Of a stretch of DNA of 64,000 nt, positions 43,514 through 54,175 are shown in pieces (position 1 is the stretch's first letter; each line of letters begins with the position of its first letter). A program made the position numbers and the translations under genes. The stretch spans positions 60,296,433-60,360,432 of the forward strand of contig CM043965.1 in NCBI GenBank assembly GCA_014529385.2, in the 5' to 3' direction. Source of the stretch: Adiantum capillus-veneris. Its lineage: Eukaryota > Streptophyta > Polypodiopsida > Polypodiales > Pteridaceae. The notes under the pieces are model-generated. The model saw only the letters and a program-made list of their open reading frames with translations, made no database searches and was not told the origin of the DNA.

Positions 43514-44432
43514 TCAGATCGAGGCTCGGGGGAGCATTTGCAAGTAGCCAGAGTCACCTGCTCAGGTTGGAGTGAGGTTCTCAAAATTTCATTCTGAGGT
43601 CATCTCGGCCACCGTTCGGCTTCGACAAAGCTCTGCGCAGGCCATTTTCGGCTATGTGGTCTTGGCGGGTGCAGATCCGACTCTGCAAATTTGGGGTTTC
43701 GGCCTACGACTGCAAGTGCTGAGGATATCTGCACTTCCAGAGTGCTGATTTGTGGCTGTCTACACAACGAAGGACAGCTCACAGTTCTTGGAGGCGTGTC
43801 ACATACAACACGGGCGCACCTACACACAGATTGTAGGCGACATCCACTAGTTCATCATGTAGCTTGTGTTTGCTGCTTGATATTCCAGATTTCATCCTGA
43901 CATTGCAGGTACTTCCACATGGGATGTATTGTCAGAGATGATGTATGTCTGTTGAGGGTTTGCTGGCTGTGAGTCACGCACCAAACAACCGCCGCAGTGG
44001 TTACAGCATATAGTGGGAAATTTGTGGATGTATAAGTTTGTAGATAGTCTATGTATTGTCAGATTTATTGCAGCCTTTGTTGAGGGTCGAGTGAGGTCTT
44101 ATTGAGCTGGGGGATTCTCGAATGTTGAGACCCCTTCGGTGATACAGGTCTTGGAGCGATCCCTCGACCACCCTTAGATAGGCAGCTAGGATGTATTGAC
44201 TGTGAGTTAGACAGTTGGGATTTCATCTTTGCTTTACTGCCATTGAGGCATTGTCGCAGTCTATGCTTACAGGACAGTGAAACCATTTTACAAAGGAGAC
44301 TCTTCCGAAATTTTTGCAGAATCTGAAGCTTTCTTGGTTCATTTGACAGGTTGATATTGGTTCAGAGGTCAGTTTACAGGGGAAACTCTGCCGAATTTTT
44401 CCCAGGAAAGTAAACTATTGTGAAGCGTAGTT
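43514..44432 (+). other. Copia D leader
   Basis: About 0.9 kb without a recognised domain, between primer site and gag ATG. Confidence 0.7.
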
Positions 44433-47400
44433 ATGGCTGGATCACAGGACACTGATCTTTACAATATCAAGAAGCTGGATGGAACCAATTTCCCATTGTG
44501 GAAGAATCAGATTTGGCACGTGTTGGTACAAAAGAAGCAGATAAAACCTATAAAGCTCGAGGGGATAAAACCAAAAGATATCGACGAAGATGAATGGAGC
44601 GAAATGGATGAATTGGCACTTTCTACCATTATACTGACTTTGGCAGAAAGAGTTTACTTCAATGTAGCAGACGAGATGTCGGCTTATGAAGCATGGACAA
44701 AGCTGAGTGATCTTTATGAGAAGCAGAGTGCAGCTTCACAGGTATACTGGCTTAAAAAGCTTGTTGACTTGAAGATGAAAGAAGGGACACCTATGTCCAA
44801 TCATCTGAATGAATTCAACACCACCTACAGTCAGTTGTCAGCTCAAGGTGTCAAGTTTGATGAACCTGTTAGAGCTATGTTCCTGTTGATCACATTGCCG
44901 GAAAGTTGGGACACTTTTCGCACAGCTTTGAGTAATTATGCACCTCTAGATGGTTTGACCATAGCAGGTGTAGAAGGCAGTCTGCTTACTGAAGAAACAA
45001 ACAGAAAGACAATGGACAAAGGCAAAGGAACAGCCTTAGTTGTCAGGGGAAGGACCAAAGAAAAGTACAAAGGTGGAAAGAGGAATCAGTCTCGTAGCAA
45101 GTCCCGCAGTGCTAAAGGCAAGAGTGACATAGAATGCTACCATTGTGGCAAGAAGGGTCACATGAAAAGAGACTGCAGAGAATGGAAAGCAGAAAAGGGC
45201 AAAGAGAAAGTTGAAGACCATGGTGAGAAGAAAAAGTCCTCAGTGAAGATTCAAGAAATAAATGTGACAAACACTGTTGCAGAGGATGACAGTCTAGTGT
45301 CAGGAGACATTTACTTCCTGAAGAATACAATGGACTCAGCTCTTCTTACAGCATCTGATGGAAATGCACTGAGTGACTGGATTATAGACTCAGGGGCATC
45401 ACTTCATGTGTCTCCAAACAAGGAGTGGTTTACCTCTTATGCGACCACTAAAAATCATGTTCGTCTAGGCAATGGGTAGACATGTGAGATCTTAGGTGTT
45501 GGAGATGTTCAATTGAAGTTTCAGAATGGCTCTTCTTTCACGCTGAAGAATGTGAGACATGTTCCCGCAATTACAAAGAGCTTGATCAGCACAGGTTTAC
45601 TTGATGATGCTGGCTACGTCACCACTTTTGGACAGAACATGTGGAAGATATCCAAGGGTTCTATGACAGTAGCACATGGAGTAAAGTCTGGAGGACTTTA
45701 CATGATTTATGTATCAAATGTCTCTAAAAATGTAATCAATGTAACCGAGCAGACGAACGTTTCTTTGTGGCATAGCCGGTTAGGACATATATCCAAGAAG
45801 GGAATGGAAATCTTGTCTCGTTTTGGTTATTTGCATGGCTTGTCATTTAATGATTTTGAATTCTGTGAACATTGTCTGTATGGTAAGCAAACACAGCAGC
45901 CACATAAGCATAGAAGCAGTAGAAGAGATACACAGTTGGCACTTGTTCATAGTGATTTGTGTGGACCTATGCCTAACCTATCTCTAGGGGGAGCTTCTTA
46001 CTTTATGACATTTATAGATGATTACTCGAGGAAAGTATGGGTTTACTTTCTCAAGCACAAGGATGAAGCGTTTAGTGTTTTCAGAACGTTTGTGACACTT
46101 GTGGAGAATAAGAGTGGCAAGAAGCTTAAATGCTTACGCACTGACAATGGTGGAGAGTATGTTTCGAAGGCCTTTCAGGACTTTTGTGAGTGAAAAGGTA
46201 TAAAACGTGAACTTACTGCTCCTTACAATCCTCCTCAAAATGGTGTTGCTGAGAGGATGAATAGGACCATACAAGAGAAGGTCAGAAGTATGTTGTCTAA
46301 TGCAAAGCTGCCAAATGGGTTTTGGGCTGAAGCTATATCAACAGCTGTTCATCTTGTAAATAGATCTCCTAGCAAGGTTTTGCAGAAGGATTCAGTGCCA
46401 GAGATGGTATGGTCAGGCAAGGTGCCCTCATACAAGCATCTCAGAGTCTTTGGCTGTGCGGCATATACTCACGTACCAAAGGAATTTAGGAACAAACTTG
46501 AGCCAACGAGTAGAAAGTGCATCTTTCTAGGCTATGGTAATTCTGGTGAGATGGGGTACAGACTTTGGGATCCCGAATCCAGAAAGGTTATCCGCAGCAA
46601 TGATGTTCACTTTAATGAAGCCAAATATCATTCTAAACCAGAGAGGGTTGAGGAGATTAGAAGAGTTGTCTTCCAAGAAGATGGACCTGCACGTGCAAGA
46701 CAAAATGTCAGGGCTCAAGAGGAGCAAGGACAGGATAGAGTGGAACCACAGGTTGTGGTTGAGCCTCAGCCACCTATTTTGCGTAAATCGGGACGGATCT
46801 CACGACCTCCTGATCGGTTTGTTCCATATATGAACTATGTCATGTTGACTGATTGCAATGAGCCTTCATGTTACAAGGAAGCAGTGCAAATGAAGGACTC
46901 TAGGAATTGGCAATTGGCCATGCAGTCACAGATGACAGCTCTGCATAAAAACCAGACATGGAATCTAGTTAAATTACCACAGGGCAAAAAGGCTGTACCT
47001 TGTAAATGGGTTTACAGGTATAAGATCACCGCTCATGATAGTCAGCCAAAGTACAAAGCAAGGCTTGTTGCCAAGGGCTTTAAGCAAGAACAAGGCATTG
47101 ACTTTGATGAAGTCTTCTCTCCGGTGGTCAAGATGACTACATTGAGATGCTTTCTTGCATTGGTTGCCATATTAGATTTGGTGTTGCACCAAATGGATGT
47201 CAAGACAGCGTTCTTGCATGGTGATTTAGATGTGGAAATTTCCATGCAGCAGCCAGAAGGGTTTGTTGAGAAAGGCAAGGAAGATTTGGTATGCCAGTTG
47301 TTAAAGAGTCTTTATGGCTTAAAACAATCACCGAGGGCATGGTACCATAAGTTCCATAAGTTTATGCTTTCTCAAGGCTACAAACGTAGTGAGTTCGATC

Positions 47401-48371
47401 ACTGTCTATATACGAAAAAGGCTAAGGATGGCAGTTGGCTGATCCTTATTTTGTATGTGGATGACATGTTGATTGCTCGCAAGCACTTGGAAGAAATTTC
47501 AGCTTTGAAGTCAAAGATGGCAAAATTGTTTGACACGAAAGACATGGGTGAGGCAAGTCATATACTTGGTATGCGCATTGAGAGAGACAGATCAAAGAAG
47601 TTGATTTGGTTATCTCAAACAGAGTATATTGACAAGGTTTTGCAACGTTTCAATATGGAGAAGGGAAAGGCACTGAGTGTTCCATTGCCACCATATGTGA
47701 AACTTAGCAAACAAGATTGTCCTGTGTCTGAGGAAGAACAAGCTGAAATGGATAAGATTCCATATGTGTCTGCAGTGGGTAGTTTGATGTATGTAATGAT
47801 TGCTACTCGCCCAGACATTGCATTTGCAGTGGGAGTAGTAAGTCGATACATGTCAAACCCAGGCAAGAAACATTGGGAGGCAGTGAAAGGAATATTGAGA
47901 TACCTGAAAGCTACAAAGAGTATGCGTATATGCTATGGGAGTCAGGAGCTAAGTGTAAAGGGTTTTACAGACTCAGATTATGTAGGTGACTTAGACAACC
48001 GAAGGTCTACGTTAGGGTATGTCTTTACATTGGTTGGTGGAGCAGTATCATGGAGTTCTAGATTACAAGATTGTGTTACTCAGTCTACTACAGAGGCTGA
48101 ATATGTTGCAGCATCAGAGGCATGCAAAGAATCAATTTGGCTTAATCGATTAGTAACAGATTTGGGAATCAAAGAAGAGATGCCTGTGTTATATTGTGAT
48201 AGTCAAAGTGCTATACAATTGGCTCGCAATCCAGTTTATCACTCAAAGACAAAGCATGTGGATGTGGACTATCATTTCATCAGGGAAATGCTTGAGGATA
48301 AGCAACTTCAGCTTGTCAAAGTTCACACCACAGAAAATCCTGTTGATCTACTTACAAAAGGACTTCCCTAA
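44433..48371 (+). pseudogene. Copia D gag-pol polyprotein, one frame with two stops
   Basis: One reading frame of 1313 codons. Gag (from MAGSQDTDLYNIKKLDGTNF) has the LxGxNFxxW entry and the knuckle CYHCGKKGHMKRDC (about 45135-45175). The protease site is WIIDSGASLHVSPNKEWF near 45380. The integrase has LWHSRLGHISKKGMEILSRF, CEHCLYGKQ, VHSDLCGPM, FIDDYSRKVWVYFL, LRTDNGGEYVS and PPQNGVAERMNRT. RT has [33 protein letters not shown] and LYVDDMLIA; RNase H has GFTDSDYVGDLDNRRSTLGY and STTEAEYVAASEACKE. Stops are TAG at 45477-45479 (protease-integrase linker) and TGA at 46191-46193 (integrase, before KGIKRELT). All catalytic residues I looked for are present. ATG at 44433 fits the copia gag start. 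Confidence 0.93.
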
Positions 48372-48491
48372 GAGAGCTTTGCGCATTTTCGCAAGCAGTT
48401 AGGTGTAGGGTAGTACATCACTTCTCTACATCTCTTGTATATTAGCTTGTATAGTAGCTTCTCTCACACTTAAAGTACCACATTGGACTTT

Positions 48492-48501
48492 AAGTGGGAG
48501 G
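48492..48501 (+). promoter_or_regulatory. Copia D polypurine tract
   Basis: AAGTGGGAGG, one base before the 3' LTR. Confidence 0.85.
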
Positions 48502-48502
48502 T

Positions 48503-48694
48503 TGTTGGGGTATAAATCCCAATGTGGTCGCCCAGGTAAGTGGACGGGCCGCCAGGTATGTACACATATTCTTTTGTTAAAACCTAATAAGAACTCACTA
48601 TGCTCTATACATTACAGTAGAGCGAGTTCACCATATCGTCGTGCTCTTCTTCTCGCACTCTCTCTCGCATCGTACTTCCGCTCGTACTCCTTCA
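48503..48694 (+). repeat. Copia D 3' LTR (192 bp)
   Basis: TGTTGGGGTATAAATCCC to CTCCTTCA. Confidence 0.95.
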
Positions 48695-48699
48695 TTTAT

Positions 48700-48892
48700 G
48701 TGAAAAATCATTCCATGGTGCCACGTGTAGGGCCTCGCCCACCCGGCAAGGTATGTACATGAATGCAACCGTGACATTCATTTTCGCATATATCACACTA
48801 TGTACATTGTAGCATTTGGTCCCACACATCATAAACATTAAGAGTGAGGTAGATACTTTAATTTCACATTATGAACGTGCCATGGCACGACA
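48700..48892 (-). repeat. Gypsy E 3' LTR, proximal part
   Basis: On the minus strand begins TGTCGTGCCATGGCACG right after the polypurine tract; interrupted at 48699 by copia D. Confidence 0.75.
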
Positions 48893-48950
48893 TCCACCCC
48901 CTCTAAACCTGCACATCCTCCGGCATGTGCCACAGATATCTTTTGCAGGT

Positions 48951-51900
48951 TCAGTCTTCATTTAAGTCAACATACATGTCGATTTCATCATCGCTTGCAA
49001 AAAAATCTAACGCATCATCCTCCTGTTCTTCATGCACATCCATACCATTTTCATCAGAGCCTTCATTTTGACCTTCTTGAATCAAAGGGATCTGTATCAC
49101 CTCTTCTTTTGAATAACTTGATTCTTTTCCCTGCAATGGGAATCTTCATTTTTATCCCATCTAATTCATGCAAGGTATAAGTTGCATTCCCATGTACATG
49201 TTGAACCACATAAGGACCAAACCATCTCTTTGAAAGCTTTCTTATTGTTGAATGTTGGTTGTCAAGACTGCTGTCATACACCAACACCCAATCACCTTCC
49301 TCAATAGCTTTAGGTCTGAGCCTATGCCTCTTATCAAGTCTGTCCTTATTCTTAAACCTTGCATCTTTCAATCGTGCTACTGCAATCTCAATATCTTTGG
49401 GCCTTCTTTCTAATTGTTGTATGCGCAAAGCAAGAAGGTCTTCCCTACTCATTCCATCTTCCAAAGGTAATACATTCCATGTGGGAATTACATCCTCAAT
49501 TTGCATTATAGGTTTCTGACCATACATCAACTCAAAAGGCATATAACCAGTAACCGAGCTATGAGTTGTACGATCAGCCTATAAAGCATAAGGCAACAAC
49601 CTAGGCCACTCTCCCATTTTACCTTTGCAGGACTTAGCTAAAGCTTTAATGATAGGAGGATGCCCACGCTCTGATTTTCCATTTCCCTCAGGGTTATATG
49701 CAGTAGTGAGAGCAATTTTAATGCCCAACCTAGAGAAAAACTCCCTTGCTTTGTCAGCATCCAACTCACCCTTGTCCGCTGTTATTTTCCCAACATAGCC
49801 ATAACGGCTAATTACATCATCCAAGAGGAACTTACATATCCCTTCTGTGCTTTTTGTTCTTAGAGCACGACCTTCAACTTGGTTGGTTAAGTCTTCTCGT
49901 GCAAGCACTATGTATCTCATTTGCCATAAGCCCAATGGCATCGTAACCAGATCTACTACCCACTTGTAATGCATGGCCAATGGGTAAGTAGGGTGCAACC
50001 CATCACGATGACGTACATTTGAATACATTTGACAGGTTTCACAGGACTCCACAAAGTGAGATACATCTTTATACATACCTTTCCACCAATACCTCTCTTT
50101 CATTTTAGTAAAGGTGGCCCATACACCTCTATGTCCAGCATAAAGACTCTCATGAAACTTTTTCATAAGCTCGTTTTGAGCGTCCTTATCATTCACGACT
50201 CTCATTGGCATTCCATTTCTTTGTTTTGGACGCTTCCACAAGTACCCATCTTTCAAAATGTATCCATAGTCCTTTCTACGTATTCTTTTGAACTCTTGAT
50301 CAGTCCACCCTTCTTGCCTTGTCAAAGAGCTCAGATAGCGTCCAATGAGCAACCAGTCACCTTGATATAGGTCCTCTATAAACGATTCAAGTGCATTTGA
50401 CAGGCAAACATGATCACCCTTGGCATGAGAGATACTATAGAATTGTGTGTCTACATCATCGCCCTCCACAACCATGTCTTCTTCTTTTTCATACCTTGCT
50501 CTTGAAAGCATATCCGCAACTGGATTATCTTTCCCTGCAATATGCTTAAATTCTGGATTCAAGGACTTTATGTAGGCAATCCATCTCAACATAGCAATGT
50601 CGGGAGTTGAGCAACTTGTTATCATTCCAAGAAGGGGTAGACAATCAGTCTCCACTATTACATTTGCTCCTATCACGTACTCTTTGTCACATTTCAAAGC
50701 TGTGACTACTCCCCATAACTCTCTTTTTACCTGTGGATAGTTGCGTTGACGAGCACTTAGGACTTTTGCTCCAAATCTCACCACATATCGCTTGCCATCA
50801 TTATCATCTTGCCCAATCGCCCATCCAATTCCTGTGGGGCTAGTATCCACTGTCACAATTACATATCTTCCACATTCATAGTTTGCTTTTCTCAAAGTTG
50901 GAGACATAAGTAGCAACCTCTTTAATTTCCTCATGGCATGGGTATGCATTTCTTCCCGTTGAAACTTTTTGTTCTTTCTCAAAAGCTGATACAAAGGCTC
51001 TGCTACATGTGTATAATGCGAAATCCAAATAACATAAAACACACATTCACCCAAGAACCTTCGAACCTCACTGACATTTATACATTTCTCTTTCATTCTC
51101 TGGATTACATCAATCTTTGCAGGACAAGGCCTTCTACCATATGGCCCGCACATATGTCCCATAATAAGAACTTCATTCACACCAAACACTGACTTTTGGC
51201 AAGACAAGGTAAGGTTCACCTCTTCCAACCTTGACAAGTTATTATCACAATCATTGATAGGGTTTGCCACATACTTTCAGCACCCCCACGAGTCTAGATC
51301 CACATCTTTATCACTTACATCACATCCTTTGATTGGCACATCATCAAGAAAAGGCATTCTAGTTTGTGGTATGAAGTCACGTAGGACTTTGTTCATACCA
51401 TTCATCATGTGTGCAACTGAATTCGTTGCCCCCTGAGGTAAGGTGCACATCCTTACTAAACCCAAGGGTGTCCTCATGGTAGTCAGGTCCCTGCTTTCCA
51501 TTGCTAGTTTGAACCGATCATACCCTGATTACAAATCTCCCATAGAATATATTGCCCTTCCTGCAAATGCCTCTGCAAACTCATCGACAACTGGCCCTAT
51601 ACCCACATTTCTAATTGTCACCTTGTTTACAGGTTGCATATCTTGAATAAAGCGTAAAGAACCATTTTTCTTTATGGAGCACAAGAAGGCTCCAAGATAC
51701 CCATCTTGATCTTTTCATTAAGAAACTCAATGAGCTTTGGCAAATGAGCCTTTGGAACAGGAATAGGCCTCAAGTTCCAAGGTACATGAGGGATAGTGAA
51801 GATCACCATAGGAGCAACAATGGATGGATCAACACAACCTATCTCATAAGGCTCAAATGAAAAAGCTTTTCCATGTTTAGCAAGCATATCTTTTCAGCTT

Positions 51901-52089
51901 TTGTCAAACTGTCCTCGCAACCAACCTTTAACTCTTTCAAAGAATCCTTTGTGAACTTGTGTCCAATCTTGCTTGGGTCACGAATGCTAGGTTGCAAAGC
52001 AGCTTGTTCCATCTTATTTGTGCAGTCTTTTGGTAGAGGTAATGCCAATGGTTTCACTTTCTTTGCCACGGACTTATACTTAGTCTCCA
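48951..52089 (-). pseudogene. Gypsy E pol: RT, RNase H, integrase
   Basis: From right to left: a linker (52089-51850), RT with VPWNLRPIPVPKAHLPKLI, DLYSGYDQFKLA-type text near 51530 and the catalytic MPFLDDVPIKG near 51350. RNase H follows with VTVDTSPTGIGWAIG (about 50850) and VKRELWGVVTALK, then IETD-like VETDCLPLLGM (about 50640) and GKDNPVADMLSRARY. The integrase has CETCQMY (about 50040), WVVDLVTMPLG (first Asp), ITADKGELDADKAREFF (second Asp) and NPEGNGKSERGHPP (Glu), then PFELMYGQKP and a C-terminal GPYVVQHVHG. Breaks: frame changes near 51880, 51700 and 51270, and a stop near 49577. The TADKGEL and KGNGKSE wording departs from chromoviruses, so this is a different gypsy clade. Confidence 0.85.
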
Positions 52090-52119
52090 CACTACAAGAG
52101 GCTATTCATATTAGCCACG

Positions 52120-52215
52120 CTCACACAGCGACGCTCAAAAAAAAAATTCCCGGCGTCGCTATGAGCGTCACAAATTTCTTTGTAAATTTGCGACGCTCAT
52201 AGCGATGCCGGCTGG
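52120..52215. repeat. 5' subterminal repeats of CACTA G
   Basis: GCGACGCT, GGCGTCGCTATGAGCGTC and GCGACGCTCATAGCGATGCC stand here, in both orientations. In CACTA elements such subterminal motifs are the binding sites of the TNPA-type protein. Confidence 0.8.
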
Positions 52216-52240
52216 GCTAAAAAAATAACCGAGCGCGCTC

Positions 52241-52269
52241 AAAAACTCAGATCTCAGATCTGAGTTTTT
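52241..52269. repeat. Perfect 14-bp palindrome with 1-bp loop
   Basis: Arms 52241-52254 and 52256-52269 (AAAAACTCAGATCT and its complement), loop C at 52255. Flanked by GCGC/GGCGC text that could extend the hairpin imperfectly. Confidence 0.95.
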
Positions 52270-52305
52270 CGGCGCTCTCAAGCAAGGAGCAGGTAACGCT
52301 CTCCC

Positions 52306-52350
<45 letters not shown>

Positions 52351-52540
52351 CTTCTCCACACACACACACACACACACACGAGGAGAGGAAGGAGAGCCAG
52401 GTATGCTCCTTCCCTCTCCTCATTCTCATGTTCCCTTCCCCTCTTTCTCTCTCCCTCTCTCTCTCTCTCTCACACACACATACACACACACACATAGTGT
52501 TTTTGAGAGAGAGAGAGAGAGAGTACAAACAAAAACAAAA
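52306..52540. repeat. Cluster of CT, CA and GA tracts in the CACTA 5' region
   Basis: CT at about 52309-52347, CA at 52359-52379, CT and CA at 52440-52495 and GA at 52505-52523. Confidence 0.85.
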
Positions 52541-52570
52541 ACGCACACACACATACATAAACAAAGAATG

Positions 52571-52760
52571 CACACACACATTGAGAGAGAAAAAGAGAGA
52601 GAGAGCATGCATAAACAAAAAACGCACGCATTGAGAGAGGAAAAGAGAGAGAGAACATGCATAAACAAAAAACGCACACATTGAGAGAGGAAAAGAGAGA
52701 GAAAACATGCATACGATCCAAAAAAACGCACACACATTGAGAGAAAAAGAGAGAGAAACT
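52571..52760. repeat. Minisatellite, four units of about 50 bp
   Basis: Units are marked by TTGAGAGAG at 52581, 52631, 52681 and 52737, each followed by GCATGCATAAACAAAA-like or ACATGCAT text. Confidence 0.85.
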
Positions 52761-52946
52761 AATTTAACGTCGTAGGAAACTAATTAAAATTAAAAGACCT
52801 AAAGATCTAGCCGACGAGGAGTTGAACTCAAGACCTATTATTCAAGAGGGAAATGGCATAATCAATCTATCATACTTGGCATGGGTGATAGAAAGGTTAT
52901 ACCATTTATCTCTTTTTATTGGCACACACATCCACACACGCGCACA

Positions 52947-53120
52947 CACACAAGAAGAAGAGAGTTATAACGTCGTAGGAAACTATCTTAAAAGACGTTA
53001 AAGATTAGGTTATATGTAGACTTACATTAAATTAGATTTAGGTTTATTTTTAACTAGATTTACGTTTATTTACGCTAGATTTAGATTTACGTTATATTAG
53101 ATTAGATTTAGGTCTCCATA
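52947..53120. repeat. Direct repeat left of the captured fragment
   Basis: ACACACAAGAAGAAGAGAGT followed by TAACGTCGTAGGAAACTA and an AT-rich stretch; matches 53650-53815. A shorter third copy is near 52763. Confidence 0.8.
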
Positions 53121-53475
53121 GACAGCGATGCCTGCATGAAGCGGGTGAAGAAAGCCCTCAATGGAATATAGGGTATTGCTGCCTTCACTCATGGTGGGCT
53201 CCGTCGATCCAAAAGTACTGGTGAAATGTCTTCAAAAGATAGGGAAGAAGGTGGATCTTCAGGGCGGCAAGAGTCACTACATCCCCGACACAATGACCAT
53301 CTAGACAACCTCTAGTCATTCAACAGCAACTTCAAAGCTAGTAACAAGAGCAAGAACGGTCTAAAGGGCCAATTGCTGTCGTCAGATGTGGATGGAGATG
53401 AGGCAGCGTCACCGCCAGAAGTTAACTCTCACATCTTTAGTGATGAGAATGCCAACTCTTGCCGAGTTATGTGAA
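53121..53475 (+). pseudogene. Captured heavy-metal-associated (HMA) domain fragment
   Basis: Reads SDACMKRVKKALNGI, a stop where HMA proteins usually have E/K, then GI. After a +1 frame change it reads LMVGSVDPKVLVKCLQKIGK and KVDLQGGKSHYIP. This follows the HMA fold pattern (CxxxVxxAL..GI, then VxGxVDPxxLxxxLxKxGK), typical of plant HIPP metal-binding proteins. The usual CxxC first Cys is Asp-Ala here, so metal binding is unlikely. A charged tail (QLLSSDVDGDEAASPPEVNS) follows in frame near 53390. It lacks a start codon and sits between direct repeats in a transposon, so it is probably a host gene piece picked up by the element. Confidence 0.65.
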
Positions 53476-53605
53476 AAATTATGTGTTAAATCAGTTTTAA
53501 GGTTCTTATAACCCCTGTTAGTTTAGTTCTTTGTTTTTAATATAACATAATTTACGTTAGATTTAGATTTATGTTATATTAGATTAGACTTAGGTTTGTT
53601 TAGGT

Positions 53606-53609
<4 letters not shown>

Positions 53610-53661
<52 letters not shown>
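53610..53661. repeat. (CA) tract, 52 bp
   Basis: Perfect CA repeat. Confidence 0.95.
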
Positions 53662-53815
53662 GAAGAAGAGAGTTTTAACGTCGTAGGAAACTATCCCAAA
53701 AGACGTTAAAGATTAGGTTAGATGTAGACTTACGTTAAATTAGATTTAGGTTTATTTTTAGTTAGATTTACGTTTATTTAGATTTACGCTTATTTACGTT
53801 AGATCGAGTCCACGC
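53650..53815. repeat. Direct repeat right of the captured fragment
   Basis: Same text as 52947-53120 (ACACACAAGAAGAAGAGAGT...). Confidence 0.8.
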
Positions 53816-54175
53816 AAGAATTACTTACGGTTTAGGGTTTAGAGTTAGACGAACAGTGAAAAGATCTACTGTGAAAAGATGTTAAGATGCTGTGAAGTGC
53901 TACAGCTAGAGAAGAGGCAAAGGGGTTTTGTCCACTACATGCAGTATCATGTAGACGTGGGTGTGTAGATTTCTTGTACCCACAAATATAGGTATTGACC
54001 AATAAAGACGAGATTATAACCCGGTGGTTCTGATCTCCGTGCACCTCTAGACCGAGGTGTGCGGGGATTGGACATGACTAGAGAATGTGAGGTAGAGAGA
54101 GAGAGAGAGATAAGACGAAGAATGCCAATAGAATATTAAATTTGTTGTCCAGGTTATAAGTTTTTTATCCTCATT

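Larger units (their letters stand above)
43308..48694 (+). mobile_element. Ty1/copia element D, nearly intact
   Basis: LTRs are 43308-43499 and 48503-48694, both 192 bp, about 96% identical (8 differences). The target duplication is TTTAT at 43303-43307 and 48695-48699, exact. The primer site is at 43502, the polypurine tract at 48492-48501, and a single polyprotein frame runs 44433-48371, broken only by two stops. The 5' LTR starts TA instead of TG. It sits in the 3' LTR of gypsy E. Confidence 0.95.

Noticed and set aside
52247-52735. Minus-strand frame with repeated Phe/Ser/Leu-rich text, like a membrane protein
   Set aside because: Made by the 50-bp minisatellite and CT/CA tracts in the CACTA 5' region.
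52801-52860. tRNA-like or SINE-like text (GAGTTGAACTCAAGACCT)
   Set aside because: Only a weak resemblance to a B box; no A box, cloverleaf or terminator could be drawn.
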